Part shown: piece by piece, positions 9,277 to 17,252 of the stretch
Layout: each line of letters opens with the position of its first letter
Numbering within the stretch: position 1 is the first letter of the stretch
NCBI GenBank assembly: GCA_017468115.1
Contig: JAFUJS010000025.1
Span: 1 to 64,000, forward strand
DNA length: 64,000 nt
From: Clostridia bacterium
GTDB lineage: Bacteria > Bacillota_A > Clostridia > Oscillospirales > CAG-272
Reading direction: 5' to 3'
Notes under the pieces: model-generated
Database searches by the model: none
What the model was told of the DNA's origin: nothing
Seen by the model: the letters and a program-made list of their open reading frames with translations, nothing else
Made by a program: the position numbers and the translations under genes

Positions 9277-9458
9277 GTTAGTAATTAATTTTTGGCTATT
9301 TTGACATATCACTTTTTTGTGAATGAAGGAATATTTCTGATTTTTGGGCAAATTTCCATATTTTTTCGGGTTTTAACAAGGTTTTTACAAATTATTCGCT
9401 TGTTTTCTTTCGTCATTTTTAACAAAATTTTCGCACTTTTATTAACGAAATAGAAAAG

Positions 9459-9485
9459 AAAAAACCACGGCAAAGCCGTGGTTTA
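9459..9485 (-). terminator. Terminator of tRNA-Lys
   Basis: Perfect stem CCACGG(c)/(g)CCGTGG (9465-9481) with flanking AAA/TTT and a U tract on the minus strand, starting 2 nt beyond the tRNA CCA end. Confidence 0.88.
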
Positions 9486-9486
9486 A

Positions 9487-9562
9487 TGGTGCTCTTGCGG
9501 AGATTCGAACTCCGGACACCTTGATTAAAAGTCAAGTGCTCTACCTTCTGAGCTACAAGGGC
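9487..9562 (-). tRNA. tRNA-Lys (anticodon UUU)
   Basis: A 76-nt cloverleaf read on the minus strand. Acceptor GCCCTTG/CAAGAGC, D arm GCTC/GAGC, anticodon arm CTTGA-CTTTTAA-TCAAG with anticodon TTT, T arm CGGAG-TTCGAAT-CTCCG, and an encoded CCA end. The acceptor stem has a C-A mismatch at its third pair; the other pairs are intact. It stands alone with its own promoter and terminator. Confidence 0.96.
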
Positions 9563-9585
9563 GCATCCATATCAAATGCCTATAT

Positions 9586-9614
9586 ATATTATCACACAAG
9601 TTAATATTTGTCAA
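9586..9614 (-). promoter_or_regulatory. Promoter of tRNA-Lys
   Basis: TTGACA (9614-9609), a 17-nt spacer ending TGA, and TAATAT (9591-9586). Confidence 0.75.
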
Positions 9615-9670
9615 TACTTTTTTTCATTTTTTTAGATTTTTGAAATAGTGGTCTTAAGCTGGTGTATTTA

Positions 9671-9699
9671 TTGACATTTCAGCCATTTAATGGTATAAT
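9671..9699 (+). promoter_or_regulatory. Consensus sigma-A promoter of the esterase gene
   Basis: TTGACA (9671-9676), 17 nt ending TGG, TATAAT (9694-9699): perfect -35 and -10 hexamers. Confidence 0.85.
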
Positions 9700-9749
9700 G
9701 CTTCATAGCCATAAATGGCAAAATAATTATACGCACTGCGAGGATTTTT

Positions 9750-10520
9750 ATGAAAAATTATGTTCTTTGGCAAAAGCCACCTTACATTGACTTTACAAGC
9801 AATGCTTTTGTACCTTCTATGAATGAATACAAAATAAACGACACTAAAACCACCGTTATTGTTTGTCCGGGTGGTGGCTATGGCGGAAAGGCAGGCCACG
9901 AGGGCGAGCCTATTGCTAAGATGTTCAATGACCACGGAATTAATGCTTTCGTACTTGATTATAATGTCGCCCCATGCCACAAGTTCGCTCCGCTTTCAGA
10001 TATTCAAAGAGCTATCAGAACAGCTCGCTCCCTAGGTTACGAGAAGGTTGGTGTTTGCGGTTTCTCTGCCGGCGGTCATCTTACCTGCACAAGTGCCACA
10101 TTGTACGATTTCAAGGCTTATGAGCCAAATGACGATATAGACAAGCTTTCTGCCCGTCCTGACGCATTTATTCCATGCTATCCTGTTGTTACATTCGATA
10201 TGAGCTTTACCCATGTAGGCTCACGTCAGAACCTTCTTTCAAGTGAATGGGAAAGCAAGGAGCTTGAGGAGCTGTTTTCAAACGAAAAGCATATAAACTC
10301 AAGCACTCCACCTTGCTTTATTTGGCACACCGCAACCGATAATGCTGTTCCCGTAAAAAATGCCCTTGTGCTTGCAAGCGCACTTATTGAAAATAACGTT
10401 CGTTGTGAGCTGCATATTTTCCCTGAGGGCTGCCACGGTCTTGGCCTTGCTAAGGACAAAAACGATGTTGGTATTTGGTCCGATTGCGCTTGCACATTTT
10501 TGAAAAATATTGGATTTTAA
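9750..10520 (+). CDS. Alpha/beta-hydrolase, acetyl-esterase/xylan-esterase-like
   Basis: A 256-aa serine esterase of the alpha/beta-hydrolase fold, without a signal peptide, so cytoplasmic. The oxyanion-hole block CPGGGYGG is near residue 38 and the nucleophile elbow GFSAGG near 108. A C-terminal Asp (HTATDNAVP, near 193) and His (PEGCHGLGLA, near 228) complete the triad. Relatives remove acetyl or other acyl groups from imported oligosaccharides. An SDR gene follows 9 nt later, so the two are probably co-transcribed. Confidence 0.85.
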   Translation: MKNYVLWQKPPYIDFTSNAFVPSMNEYKINDTKTTVIVCPGGGYGGKAGHEGEPIAKMFNDHGINAFVLDYNVAPCHKFAPLSDIQRAIRTARSLGYEKVGVCGFSAGGHLTCTSATLYDFKAYEPNDDIDKLSARPDAFIPCYPVVTFDMSFTHVGSRQNLLSSEWESKELEELFSNEKHINSSTPPCFIWHTATDNAVPVKNALVLASALIENNVRCELHIFPEGCHGLGLAKDKNDVGIWSDCACTFLKNIGF

Positions 10521-10529
10521 GAGGTTTTT

Positions 10530-11285
10530 ATGAACATTGCCATTATAACCGGTGCTTCCAGCGGAATCGGTGTTGAATTTTTCAAGGAAATGCAAAAGGA
10601 AGCCCTTGATGAGGTTTGGGTTATTGCACGCCGTGAAAGCAAGCTTAAGGAAATATGCGAAAGCTATGGTACACTTCCCTACAAGGTGATTCCTATGGAT
10701 ATTACCACAAGGGAAAGCATGGAGGAGTTATCTTCAATGCTCGAAGAATATAAGCCCAGCATACGCTTTCTTTTTAACAATGCCGGCTTTGGCGTTATTG
10801 GAAATTTAGACGAGGCGGATTATAGCCAGCAAGGCAAAATGGTTGAATTAAATGTAAGGGCACTTACCGAAATTACAACTATCGCCCTAAGATATATGAC
10901 TAAGGGCGCTTGTATTATTAACACCTGCTCTATCGCCTCCTTTGTTCCTAATGCACGTATGAGCGTTTACTCTGCCACAAAGGCCTATGTTATGAGCTTT
11001 ACCAGGTCCCTAAGATATGAGTTAAGGAAGAAAAAAATCAACGTAACAGCAATTTGCCCAGGTCCTATGGCAACAGAGTTTTTAGATGTTGCCGGAATCG
11101 ACAAGGGTGTTTCCAAAGCCTTTGACACTCTTCCATACTGCGATCCCAGAAAAACTGCCGTTTGCGGAATAAAGGCGGCTAAGCGAGGAAAATGCGTATA
11201 CACTCCAAGAGGATTTTATAAGCTTTACAGAGTCCTGGCAAAAATACTTCCCCACTCCTGGCTTATGGGAGCCAGCAAGACCTAA
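10530..11285 (+). CDS. Short-chain dehydrogenase/reductase
   Basis: A 251-aa NAD(P)-dependent oxidoreductase of the classical SDR type. The cofactor motif TGASSGIG is at residues 7-14, NNAGFGV near 85, and the catalytic serine region and YSATK motif lie near 135-155, followed by the PG segment. The substrate cannot be told from sequence. Second gene of a two-gene unit with the esterase. Confidence 0.9.
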   Translation: MNIAIITGASSGIGVEFFKEMQKEALDEVWVIARRESKLKEICESYGTLPYKVIPMDITTRESMEELSSMLEEYKPSIRFLFNNAGFGVIGNLDEADYSQQGKMVELNVRALTEITTIALRYMTKGACIINTCSIASFVPNARMSVYSATKAYVMSFTRSLRYELRKKKINVTAICPGPMATEFLDVAGIDKGVSKAFDTLPYCDPRKTAVCGIKAAKRGKCVYTPRGFYKLYRVLAKILPHSWLMGASKT

Positions 11286-11318
11286 ATGGCAAATTTCGTC
11301 TATTTTTGTAAAAATTTC

Positions 11319-11347
11319 TTTACAATTTCAATCTATTATGTTAAAAT
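11319..11347 (+). promoter_or_regulatory. Promoter of the Na/Pi-type transporter gene
   Basis: TTTACA (11319-11324), a 17-nt spacer ending TGT, and TAAAAT (11342-11347). A terminator-like hairpin starts immediately after it. Confidence 0.6.
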
Positions 11348-11386
11348 AATGACAGCAGTTGTTCATCAAATTGCTGTCATTTTTTG
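11348..11386 (+). terminator. Hairpin with T-run upstream of the transporter gene
   Basis: ATGACAGCA (11349-11357) pairs with TGCTGTCAT (11372-11380), followed by T6. It may end the SDR transcript; because a promoter precedes it, it could also attenuate the transporter transcript. Confidence 0.75.
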
Positions 11387-11404
11387 ATTTATACGGAGGA
11401 TTTT

Positions 11405-13228
11405 ATGAGCACTATTGATGCTTTAATCGTTTTAGCCGTTTTGCTTGGCGGACTTGCCTTCTTCCTTTATGGCATGAACATTATGACCAGCGGTCTTGAA
11501 AGAATGGCGGGCGGTAAGCTTGAATCCATTTTGAAAAAGGCCTCATCAAACAAGGTTAAGGGTATGGCTCTCGGCTGTGGTGTTACTGCAGTTATTCAAT
11601 CTTCGTCCGCTACCACGGTTATGATAGTTGGTCTTGTTGGCTCGGGCATTATGACCCTTCCTGAAACAATTGGTATGCTGATGGGTACAAACATCGGTAC
11701 GACAATTACGCCTTGGATTACTGCTCTTCCCGCACTTGGTGCCGCTGCAGAAAGCATGAATCTTGATTGGCTTAACCTGCTTAAGCCCTCATTCTTTGCC
11801 CCATTGATTGCTGTTTTAGGTATTGTTCTTATTATGTTCTTTAGTAGCAAGAACAGAAAGAACAAGGACATTGGTACTATTTGTCTTGGCTTTGCAATCC
11901 TTATGGAGGGCATGGAGCTTATGTCCGGTGCTATTAAAGAGGTTTACGAGGGTCAAGAGGAAACCTTTAAGTCTGTGCTTGGCTTCTTTGAAACACCTTG
12001 GATTGGCATTTGGCTTGGTCTTATAATTGCAACTCTGTTTACCACAATTATTCAATCCTCCTCTGCATCCGTCGGTGTTTTGCAGGCTCTTGTTTTAGGT
12101 GGTGCTGTTATTCCTTTTAAGGTTGCTATTCCTGTTATTCTCGGCTTTAACATCGGCACCTGTGTAACTGCTGTTATTTCCAGCCTTGGCGCTAACAGAA
12201 ACGCCAAGCGTGTTGCTGTTACTCACCTTATTATTAAGATTTTTGCTGTTACCTTGTGCTTTATTCCGTTTGCATTCTTCTGCCTGTTCGATTACAGCGG
12301 CATTCTCGGTAATACTGTGGATGTTTGGTCCATTGCCATTTTTCACACCGCATTCAATATTATTACAACCGCTATTCTGCTTCCATTCTCTAAAATGTTT
12401 GAGAAGATTGCTTACTTTGTTATCAAGGACCAAAAGGACCCATCGGAAAAGAAGGTTGCGTTTATCGACCCGATTCTTATTCAGCAATCCCCTGCTGTTG
12501 CCCTTTCAGAGTGCTCTAACCTGACACTTGAAATGTGTAAGCTTTCAAAGCACACCGTTGATTTGGCTATTGATAATCTTTATAGCTACTCTCCTAAGCT
12601 GGCTGAGAGCATATCCGACCAAGAGCAGCTAATTGATAAATACGAGGACAGCCTTGGAACATATCTTGTTCAAATCTCCGCTCGTGCTCTTTCCGACCCT
12701 GACAGCAGAAAAATCTCCAAGCTGCTTCATACTATTGGAGACCTTGAGCGTGTAAGCGACCACGCTATGGGCATTCTAAAGGTTTCCGAGGAGTTGAAGG
12801 AAAAGAAAATTATCTTCTCCGATGAGGCTAAGCGTGAAATTGAAATTATTGCAAACGCAACAAAGGAAATACTTTCTATTACGCAGGATGCGTTCTTGAA
12901 CAACGACCTGGACGTTGCCCGCAGGGTTGAGCCTCTTGAGCAGGTTATAGACAAGCTTATTTCCAACACAAAATCTAACCATATAGTAAGGCTCAGAGCC
13001 GGTGCTTGTACAATTGAGCTTGGTTTCGTTCTTTCCGACCTTCTTAATAACTATTCAAGAATTTCCGACCACTGCTCTAATATTGCGGTTGCCATTATTG
13101 AAACCTCACACAACAGCTTTGGTACTCACGAATATCTGAACATGGTTAAATCAAGCAAGGATGAATATTTCGAGGCTGAATATGACACATTCTCAAAGAA
13201 ATATCACATCGGCGCTAAAGCAAACTAA
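11405..13228 (+). CDS. Na+/phosphate cotransporter family protein with PhoU-like tail
   Basis: A 607-aa membrane protein. The N-terminal half has the duplicated Na/Pi-cotransporter repeats with their QSSSATT and QSSSASVG motifs (near residues 65 and 220) and about eight to nine membrane segments. The C-terminal region (about 345-600) is a cytoplasmic helical PhoU-like domain (TIGDLERVSDHAMGI, LNNYSRISDHCSNIA). The family imports phosphate or related anions with Na+. The ATG at 11405 follows GGAGGA. It is monocistronic, closed by a strong terminator shared with the convergent gene. Confidence 0.9.
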   Translation: MSTIDALIVLAVLLGGLAFFLYGMNIMTSGLERMAGGKLESILKKASSNKVKGMALGCGVTAVIQSSSATTVMIVGLVGSGIMTLPETIGMLMGTNIGTTITPWITALPALGAAAESMNLDWLNLLKPSFFAPLIAVLGIVLIMFFSSKNRKNKDIGTICLGFAILMEGMELMSGAIKEVYEGQEETFKSVLGFFETPWIGIWLGLIIATLFTTIIQSSSASVGVLQALVLGGAVIPFKVAIPVILGFNIGTCVTAVISSLGANRNAKRVAVTHLIIKIFAVTLCFIPFAFFCLFDYSGILGNTVDVWSIAIFHTAFNIITTAILLPFSKMFEKIAYFVIKDQKDPSEKKVAFIDPILIQQSPAVALSECSNLTLEMCKLSKHTVDLAIDNLYSYSPKLAESISDQEQLIDKYEDSLGTYLVQISARALSDPDSRKISKLLHTIGDLERVSDHAMGILKVSEELKEKKIIFSDEAKREIEIIANATKEILSITQDAFLNNDLDVARRVEPLEQVIDKLISNTKSNHIVRLRAGACTIELGFVLSDLLNNYSRISDHCSNIAVAIIETSHNSFGTHEYLNMVKSSKDEYFEAEYDTFSKKYHIGAKAN

Positions 13229-13233
13229 ATAAT

Positions 13234-13268
13234 AAAAAGAGATTTTCGCCGGGCGAAAATCTCTTTTT
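13234..13268. terminator. Bidirectional terminator
   Basis: AAAAAGAGATTTTCGCC and its complement form a long stem with a minimal loop between the transporter gene and the convergent metallo-beta-lactamase-fold gene. Confidence 0.9.
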
Positions 13269-14164
13269 TATTTTTCTGTTTTTACAGTACATTCGGCGCC
13301 GTCTGTTGTAATGACGATTGTGCCGTTTTCATCGGTTCTGTAAATTTCAATGTCTTTTATAAGCTCTAGTCTTTCAAGGGTCTGATCGTGGGGATGATTA
13401 TTATCATTTCCCTCTCCACAGCTTATGACTGCGATTTTAGGCTTTACCTTCAAAAGCAGCTCATTACCGGATGAGTACTTGGAGCCGTGGTGCCCCACCT
13501 TATAAGCATCGCATTTAAGAAATGCATCGGAATACTCCTTACATATGGTGGTCTCATCCTCTAAATCACCTGTGAAAAGGAACTTGTTTTCTCCAAAGGT
13601 TACTAATGAAACAACGCTGTAATTGTTGGAATCAACATAATAGCTTTCCATTGGGGCAAGTATTTTTATATCTATTTCATCAAGGTCCTCAAGACTTTTG
13701 CCCACAATATCGTTTGCATAGATTATGCTTTGGTCTTCCTTAGTTGCCAGCTTATTTATAAAATCCTGATGCTCTATGCTGCTTATCTCCTGTCTTGGCA
13801 TAACAAGAGTCCTTGCGCCCAGCTTTTCAAGCACGTCCCACGCCTCGCCAAAATGGTCAGCGTCAAAGTGAGTGATAATAAGGTAGTCAAGCACTTCTAC
13901 ATTTTTGGATTTTATGTAGTTAATTACTTCATCGTCAATGTCTGCCCTGCCTGTGTCTATTAGCACACTATTATTTTTCGTAAGAATCAGAGTTGCATCA
14001 GCCTGTCCCACGTCGATGTAGTGAATTTGCGCCGTGCCCTCCTTTACGATATCATTTGGTGTCTGTGCCTTTTGGAAAATAATAATGATAATCAAGGAAA
14101 CGATTATGGCAATTCCGATGACCCATCTGAGTATTTTAGTTCTTTTATCTATGCTTTTATCCAT
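13268..14164 (-). CDS. Membrane-anchored metallo-beta-lactamase-fold protein, ComEC C-terminal-like
   Basis: A 298-aa protein with one N-terminal membrane anchor (about residues 13-30) and an external metallo-hydrolase domain. The metal motif HFDADHFG is near residue 98, with a GD motif (LFTGDLED) and HHGSKYSS further on, ending in a Pro-His-Asp segment. These match the ComEC/Rec2-associated MBL branch, whose free-standing members are proposed nucleases or hydrolases. It follows queT by 31 nt. A role in DNA uptake is not supported by the neighbours. Confidence 0.82.
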   Translation of the reverse strand: MDKSIDKRTKILRWVIGIAIIVSLIIIIIFQKAQTPNDIVKEGTAQIHYIDVGQADATLILTKNNSVLIDTGRADIDDEVINYIKSKNVEVLDYLIITHFDADHFGEAWDVLEKLGARTLVMPRQEISSIEHQDFINKLATKEDQSIIYANDIVGKSLEDLDEIDIKILAPMESYYVDSNNYSVVSLVTFGENKFLFTGDLEDETTICKEYSDAFLKCDAYKVGHHGSKYSSGNELLLKVKPKIAVISCGEGNDNNHPHDQTLERLELIKDIEIYRTDENGTIVITTDGAECTVKTEK

Positions 14165-14195
14165 ATTCTCCTCATTAAAGGAAAAGCGCCGAAAT

Positions 14196-14684
14196 TCAGC
14201 GCTTAAAAAGTTTGGTTTTTTCCAGTGCGATTAAAAGTATAATACCAAGGACATAAACGGATATTACATCGCCGATAAAAACCGTTAGCGCTGTGGTAAA
14301 ATACATCTCCCAGCTAATAATGTTTGTGTAGGAAAACATTATTACAAGCGGAATTAATACTGTGTTTGAAATAATAGGCGGCAACGGGCAAAGCCACTTA
14401 ATTCTGATTTTGTAGGTCAGATATGCACCTATCAATGTTGCCAGTGTACCCACTATTATATCAAGCGGGGTGCTTGCCATTGAAAGATTGGCAATCAAGC
14501 AACCGATGGTAAGCCCGGAAATTGCTGCAGGGGTAAAGTACGGAAGGACACAAAGCGCCTCACTTAAGCGAACCTGTATAGCACCTGATGCCATGCCGAC
14601 AGCATTTGACAGCCACGTGAGTGCAACGTAAAGTGCCGCAATAATGGCTGAATACACCAGCATTTGAGTTTTTGATTGTTTCAT
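14196..14684 (-). CDS. queT: QueT-family precursor transporter
   Basis: A 162-aa integral membrane protein with five to six hydrophobic segments. It resembles QueT, the substrate-binding component of ECF transporters that import queuosine precursors. The motif VRLSEALCVLPYFTPAAISGLTIGC and the IVGTLATLIGAYLTY helix are typical. The ATG at 14684 follows TAAGGAG; a longer frame to 14732 runs into the riboswitch and is rejected. Control by a preQ1-I aptamer supports the substrate. No ECF ATPase genes are in the window. Confidence 0.9.
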   Translation of the reverse strand: MKQSKTQMLVYSAIIAALYVALTWLSNAVGMASGAIQVRLSEALCVLPYFTPAAISGLTIGCLIANLSMASTPLDIIVGTLATLIGAYLTYKIRIKWLCPLPPIISNTVLIPLVIMFSYTNIISWEMYFTTALTVFIGDVISVYVLGIILLIALEKTKLFKR

Positions 14685-14691
14685 TTTTTTG

Positions 14692-14733
14692 CTCCTTAGT
14701 TTTGTTTTAAGTGAGGATGGTTTCGAACTCACT
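14692..14733 (-). promoter_or_regulatory. preQ1-I riboswitch controlling queT
   Basis: On the minus-strand transcript, GTGAG (14732-14728) pairs with CTCAC (14715-14711) around a TTCGAAACC-type loop. An A-rich tail then ends in ACTAAGGAG, where the last bases are the queT ribosome site. This is the compact preQ1 class I layout, in which the tail folds into the loop and hides the Shine-Dalgarno sequence when preQ1 is bound. It sits immediately after a consensus promoter and before a queuosine-family transporter gene. Confidence 0.85.
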
Positions 14734-14740
14734 ATGATAA

Positions 14741-14768
14741 ATTATACCTGCTTCTTTGAAAATGTCAA
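14741..14768 (-). promoter_or_regulatory. Consensus sigma-A promoter of queT
   Basis: TTGACA (14768-14763), 16 nt, TATAAT (14746-14741). The predicted start falls at the first base of the preQ1 aptamer. Confidence 0.85.
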
Positions 14769-14818
14769 GAACAAACCTGAAATTTTAACATATTATGTAA
14801 GTGATATGGAGGTGTTTT

Positions 14819-15253
14819 ATGGTTTACAATGATGAAAGCATTGGTTTTTTAACTGTGGCAGTAAAAACAGCGAATGGAGCCTTGCCTATTGAAAATGCCA
14901 GCGTGGCAATTTACGGACACTCGGAGCTTGACGAGAATGACATACCAAACCAAAATCCCAGCGATGTTATTTACTCATTAAGGACAGACCGAAACGGTCT
15001 TACGGAAAAGGTCGCTCTAAAAACAAAGCCCAAGGAGCTTTCAGAGGTGCCCGGAAATGAATTTCCCTACCTTGGCTACAATATTTTTATAAGCGCAGAT
15101 GGCTACTACGACAGCGCATATGTTAACGTTCCTATTTTTCAAGGGGTTACCTCTATACAGCCTGTGAATTTAATTCCGCTTTCGGAATTCAGCGCACCTA
15201 ATGATATTGTGCCAAATGACGGACGAAGCTATAACGAAAATACAAATAAATAA
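14819..15253 (+). CDS. SleC N-terminal (pro-region) homologue encoded as a separate ORF
   Basis: A 144-aa protein resembling the first part of the spore cortex-lytic pro-enzyme SleC: GFLTVAVKTANGALPIENASVAIYG near the start, then a YSLRTDRNGLTEKV segment typical of a carboxypeptidase-regulatory or transthyretin-like beta sandwich. The ATG at 14819 sits behind GGAGGT. In Clostridium SleC this region is fused to the catalytic domain. Here a stop follows and the catalytic ORF starts 9 nt later, so the two would be made separately. It could act as a chaperone or inhibitor of the enzyme, by inference. Confidence 0.75.
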   Translation: MVYNDESIGFLTVAVKTANGALPIENASVAIYGHSELDENDIPNQNPSDVIYSLRTDRNGLTEKVALKTKPKELSEVPGNEFPYLGYNIFISADGYYDSAYVNVPIFQGVTSIQPVNLIPLSEFSAPNDIVPNDGRSYNENTNK

Positions 15254-15262
15254 GGAGCGATT

Positions 15263-16657
15263 ATGCCAGTTACACCCATAGTTCCCGAATACATAACGGT
15301 GCATCTTGGTCCACCGGATTCACCTGCTGAAAATGTTACTCTGCCCTTTGCCGACTACATAAAAAACGTGGCATCCAGTGAAATTTTTCCCACTTGGCCC
15401 GAAAATGCAATTAGAGCAAATATTTATGCCCAGGTTTCCTTTGCGCTAAACAGAATTTTTACAAGCTATTATCGCTCTCGTGGCTACGATTTCGATATTT
15501 CAAATTCCATCGCTATTGACCAGTCCTTTGTAAACAATAGAGATATTTTTGAAAATGTTTCAAGAATTGTTGATGAGATTTTTAACGATTATATCGTTAA
15601 GGGTAATAGTGTGGAGCCTTTTTTTGCCGCATATTGCGACGGGCAGGAGCTACAATGCGATGGGCTTGAGCAATGGGGCACCGTGGCTCTTGCAGAGGAC
15701 GGACTAACGCCCTATGAGATTTTACAATATTACTACGGAGATGACATCAATATTGTAACAAATGCGCCTGTGGGTCAGCCTGTTGCATCCTGGGACGGGC
15801 GCACGCTTGCCTACGGGTCAATAGGAAATTCTGTACAGCAAATTCAGATTAGGCTCAACAGGATTTCAAAGAACTTTTCCTTAATACCCAAGATTTACCC
15901 TGTTAACGGCATTTTTGACAGGTCCACCGAGGATGCGGTAAGGGCGTATCAAGAGGCATTTAGCCTTGTGCCCGACGGCATTGTCGGAAAGGATACCTGG
16001 TATTCAATACAAAGAACCTATAATGCTGTAAAGAGGCTTAACGATTTAGCCAGCGAGGGGCTTTCCCTTGAAGAGGTCAGCGGAATTTTTAACTCTATTT
16101 TAGAGGAAGGCGATAGCGGAGCCGAGGTTTTTGAGCTTCAATATCTGTTAAATTTAATCAGCGAATATAACAATGTTTTAGAGGCGCCGGCGATTGATGG
16201 TGTTTTTGGTGCCGCCACAAGACGTGGTGTTGAAAGCTTTCAGCGTGCCTACGGTCTTGATGTGAATGGGCGGGTTAATATTCCTGTTTGGGATAGGCTT
16301 TATCGTGAATATGTGGGAATTTTAGAGTCCCTGCCACAGGGATACTTTGACAGCTCGACTCTTCCCTATCCAGGCATGGTGCTTCGCCTTGGCTCCGAGG
16401 GAGACGGGGTCCTTGCCCTACAGCAATATCTTAATTTCATCAGCGACACATATACATCTATTCCTAAGGTCTCAGAGGATGGTATTTTTGGTGTTAGCAC
16501 ACAAAATGCAGTTTTGGCTTATAAGCAAATTTTCGAGCTTGGAAATGAGCCGTTTGTCGGCGCTGCCACTTGGGAATCAATTACCTCAACCTATCGTGAT
16601 TTGTTTGACGGTAGCCGTGCCTCTGAGGGCCAATTCCCGGGTTATAACCTAGAGTAG
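15263..16657 (+). CDS. sleC: SleC-like cortex-lytic enzyme: SpoIID-type domain plus three peptidoglycan-binding repeats
   Basis: A 464-aa protein. Residues 1-180 match the SleC catalytic region of the SpoIID fold (IVPEYITVHLG, then LPFADYIKNVASSEIFPTWP with the likely catalytic Glu40, then QWGTVAL). Three PG_binding_1 repeats follow at about 190-255, 285-345 and 375-440, each with a GIFG/GVFG-x-x-T pattern. Known SleC enzymes degrade spore cortex peptidoglycan during germination after activation by Csp proteases. SleC usually has one binding repeat; three is unusual. There is no signal peptide, as expected for a protein loaded in the developing spore. No csp gene is in the window. Confidence 0.85.
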   Translation: MPVTPIVPEYITVHLGPPDSPAENVTLPFADYIKNVASSEIFPTWPENAIRANIYAQVSFALNRIFTSYYRSRGYDFDISNSIAIDQSFVNNRDIFENVSRIVDEIFNDYIVKGNSVEPFFAAYCDGQELQCDGLEQWGTVALAEDGLTPYEILQYYYGDDINIVTNAPVGQPVASWDGRTLAYGSIGNSVQQIQIRLNRISKNFSLIPKIYPVNGIFDRSTEDAVRAYQEAFSLVPDGIVGKDTWYSIQRTYNAVKRLNDLASEGLSLEEVSGIFNSILEEGDSGAEVFELQYLLNLISEYNNVLEAPAIDGVFGAATRRGVESFQRAYGLDVNGRVNIPVWDRLYREYVGILESLPQGYFDSSTLPYPGMVLRLGSEGDGVLALQQYLNFISDTYTSIPKVSEDGIFGVSTQNAVLAYKQIFELGNEPFVGAATWESITSTYRDLFDGSRASEGQFPGYNLE

Positions 16658-16665
16658 GAGCAATT

Positions 16666-17196
16666 ATGGCATATTTCGATGTTAGAGACAGGAAAAATCC
16701 GATTTTACAGATACAAAGAATTCTAAGATTTTTGGACAACGAGGAAAATGGGCTTGCAAGAATAAAGCCAGACGGAATTTATGGAGAAAATACCAAAGAT
16801 GCGGTTATGGCATTTCAAAAGAAATACGGACTTGAAGAGACCGGTATTGTTGACAAGGCAAGCTGGGACTTAATTCAGCTTGTAAACAGGGACACGAGAT
16901 ATAAAACCCAAGGGGCAATGCCTGTTTATATTCTGCCTAGGTACGAGGATTATATCATTCTGCCAAGCTCCAGGGATAACTATGTTTTTGTGGTACAGCA
17001 TATGCTTAATGAAATCGGCACTCATTACGATGATATAGGGGCGGTGGAAATAACCGGCGTTTACGACCAGCCGACCATTGAGGCTATTAAAAGCCTGCAA
17101 AGGCATCATTTAGTCAACGATGACGGTGTTTTAGATGCAAAAGCCTTTAATTTATTGGCTTCGGAGTATGAAAGGCTAAATTCCAGAGATATGTGA
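16666..17196 (+). CDS. Protein with two peptidoglycan-binding repeats
   Basis: A 176-aa protein made of two PG_binding_1-type repeats (about residues 10-75, with DGIYGENTKDAVMAFQKKYG, and about 105-170, with TGVYDQPTIEAIKSLQRHH). It has no catalytic domain or signal peptide. It starts 9 nt after the SleC-like gene and is clearly part of the same unit, so it probably binds the same cortex or spore wall. Function beyond glycan binding is inferred. Confidence 0.8.
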   Translation: MAYFDVRDRKNPILQIQRILRFLDNEENGLARIKPDGIYGENTKDAVMAFQKKYGLEETGIVDKASWDLIQLVNRDTRYKTQGAMPVYILPRYEDYIILPSSRDNYVFVVQHMLNEIGTHYDDIGAVEITGVYDQPTIEAIKSLQRHHLVNDDGVLDAKAFNLLASEYERLNSRDM

Positions 17197-17252
17197 AATA
17201 ATTTCTATTTTCATGTCAATAATATGTCATAGCATGGAAAGGAAGTTTATTT

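Noticed and set aside
13268..14164. Competence (DNA uptake) protein ComEC
   Set aside because: Only the MBL-type domain and one anchor are present; the channel domain and other com genes are missing.
14685..14732. Upstream in-frame ATG that would extend QueT by 16 residues
   Set aside because: These bases form the preQ1-I aptamer, and the only ribosome site precedes the ATG at 14684.
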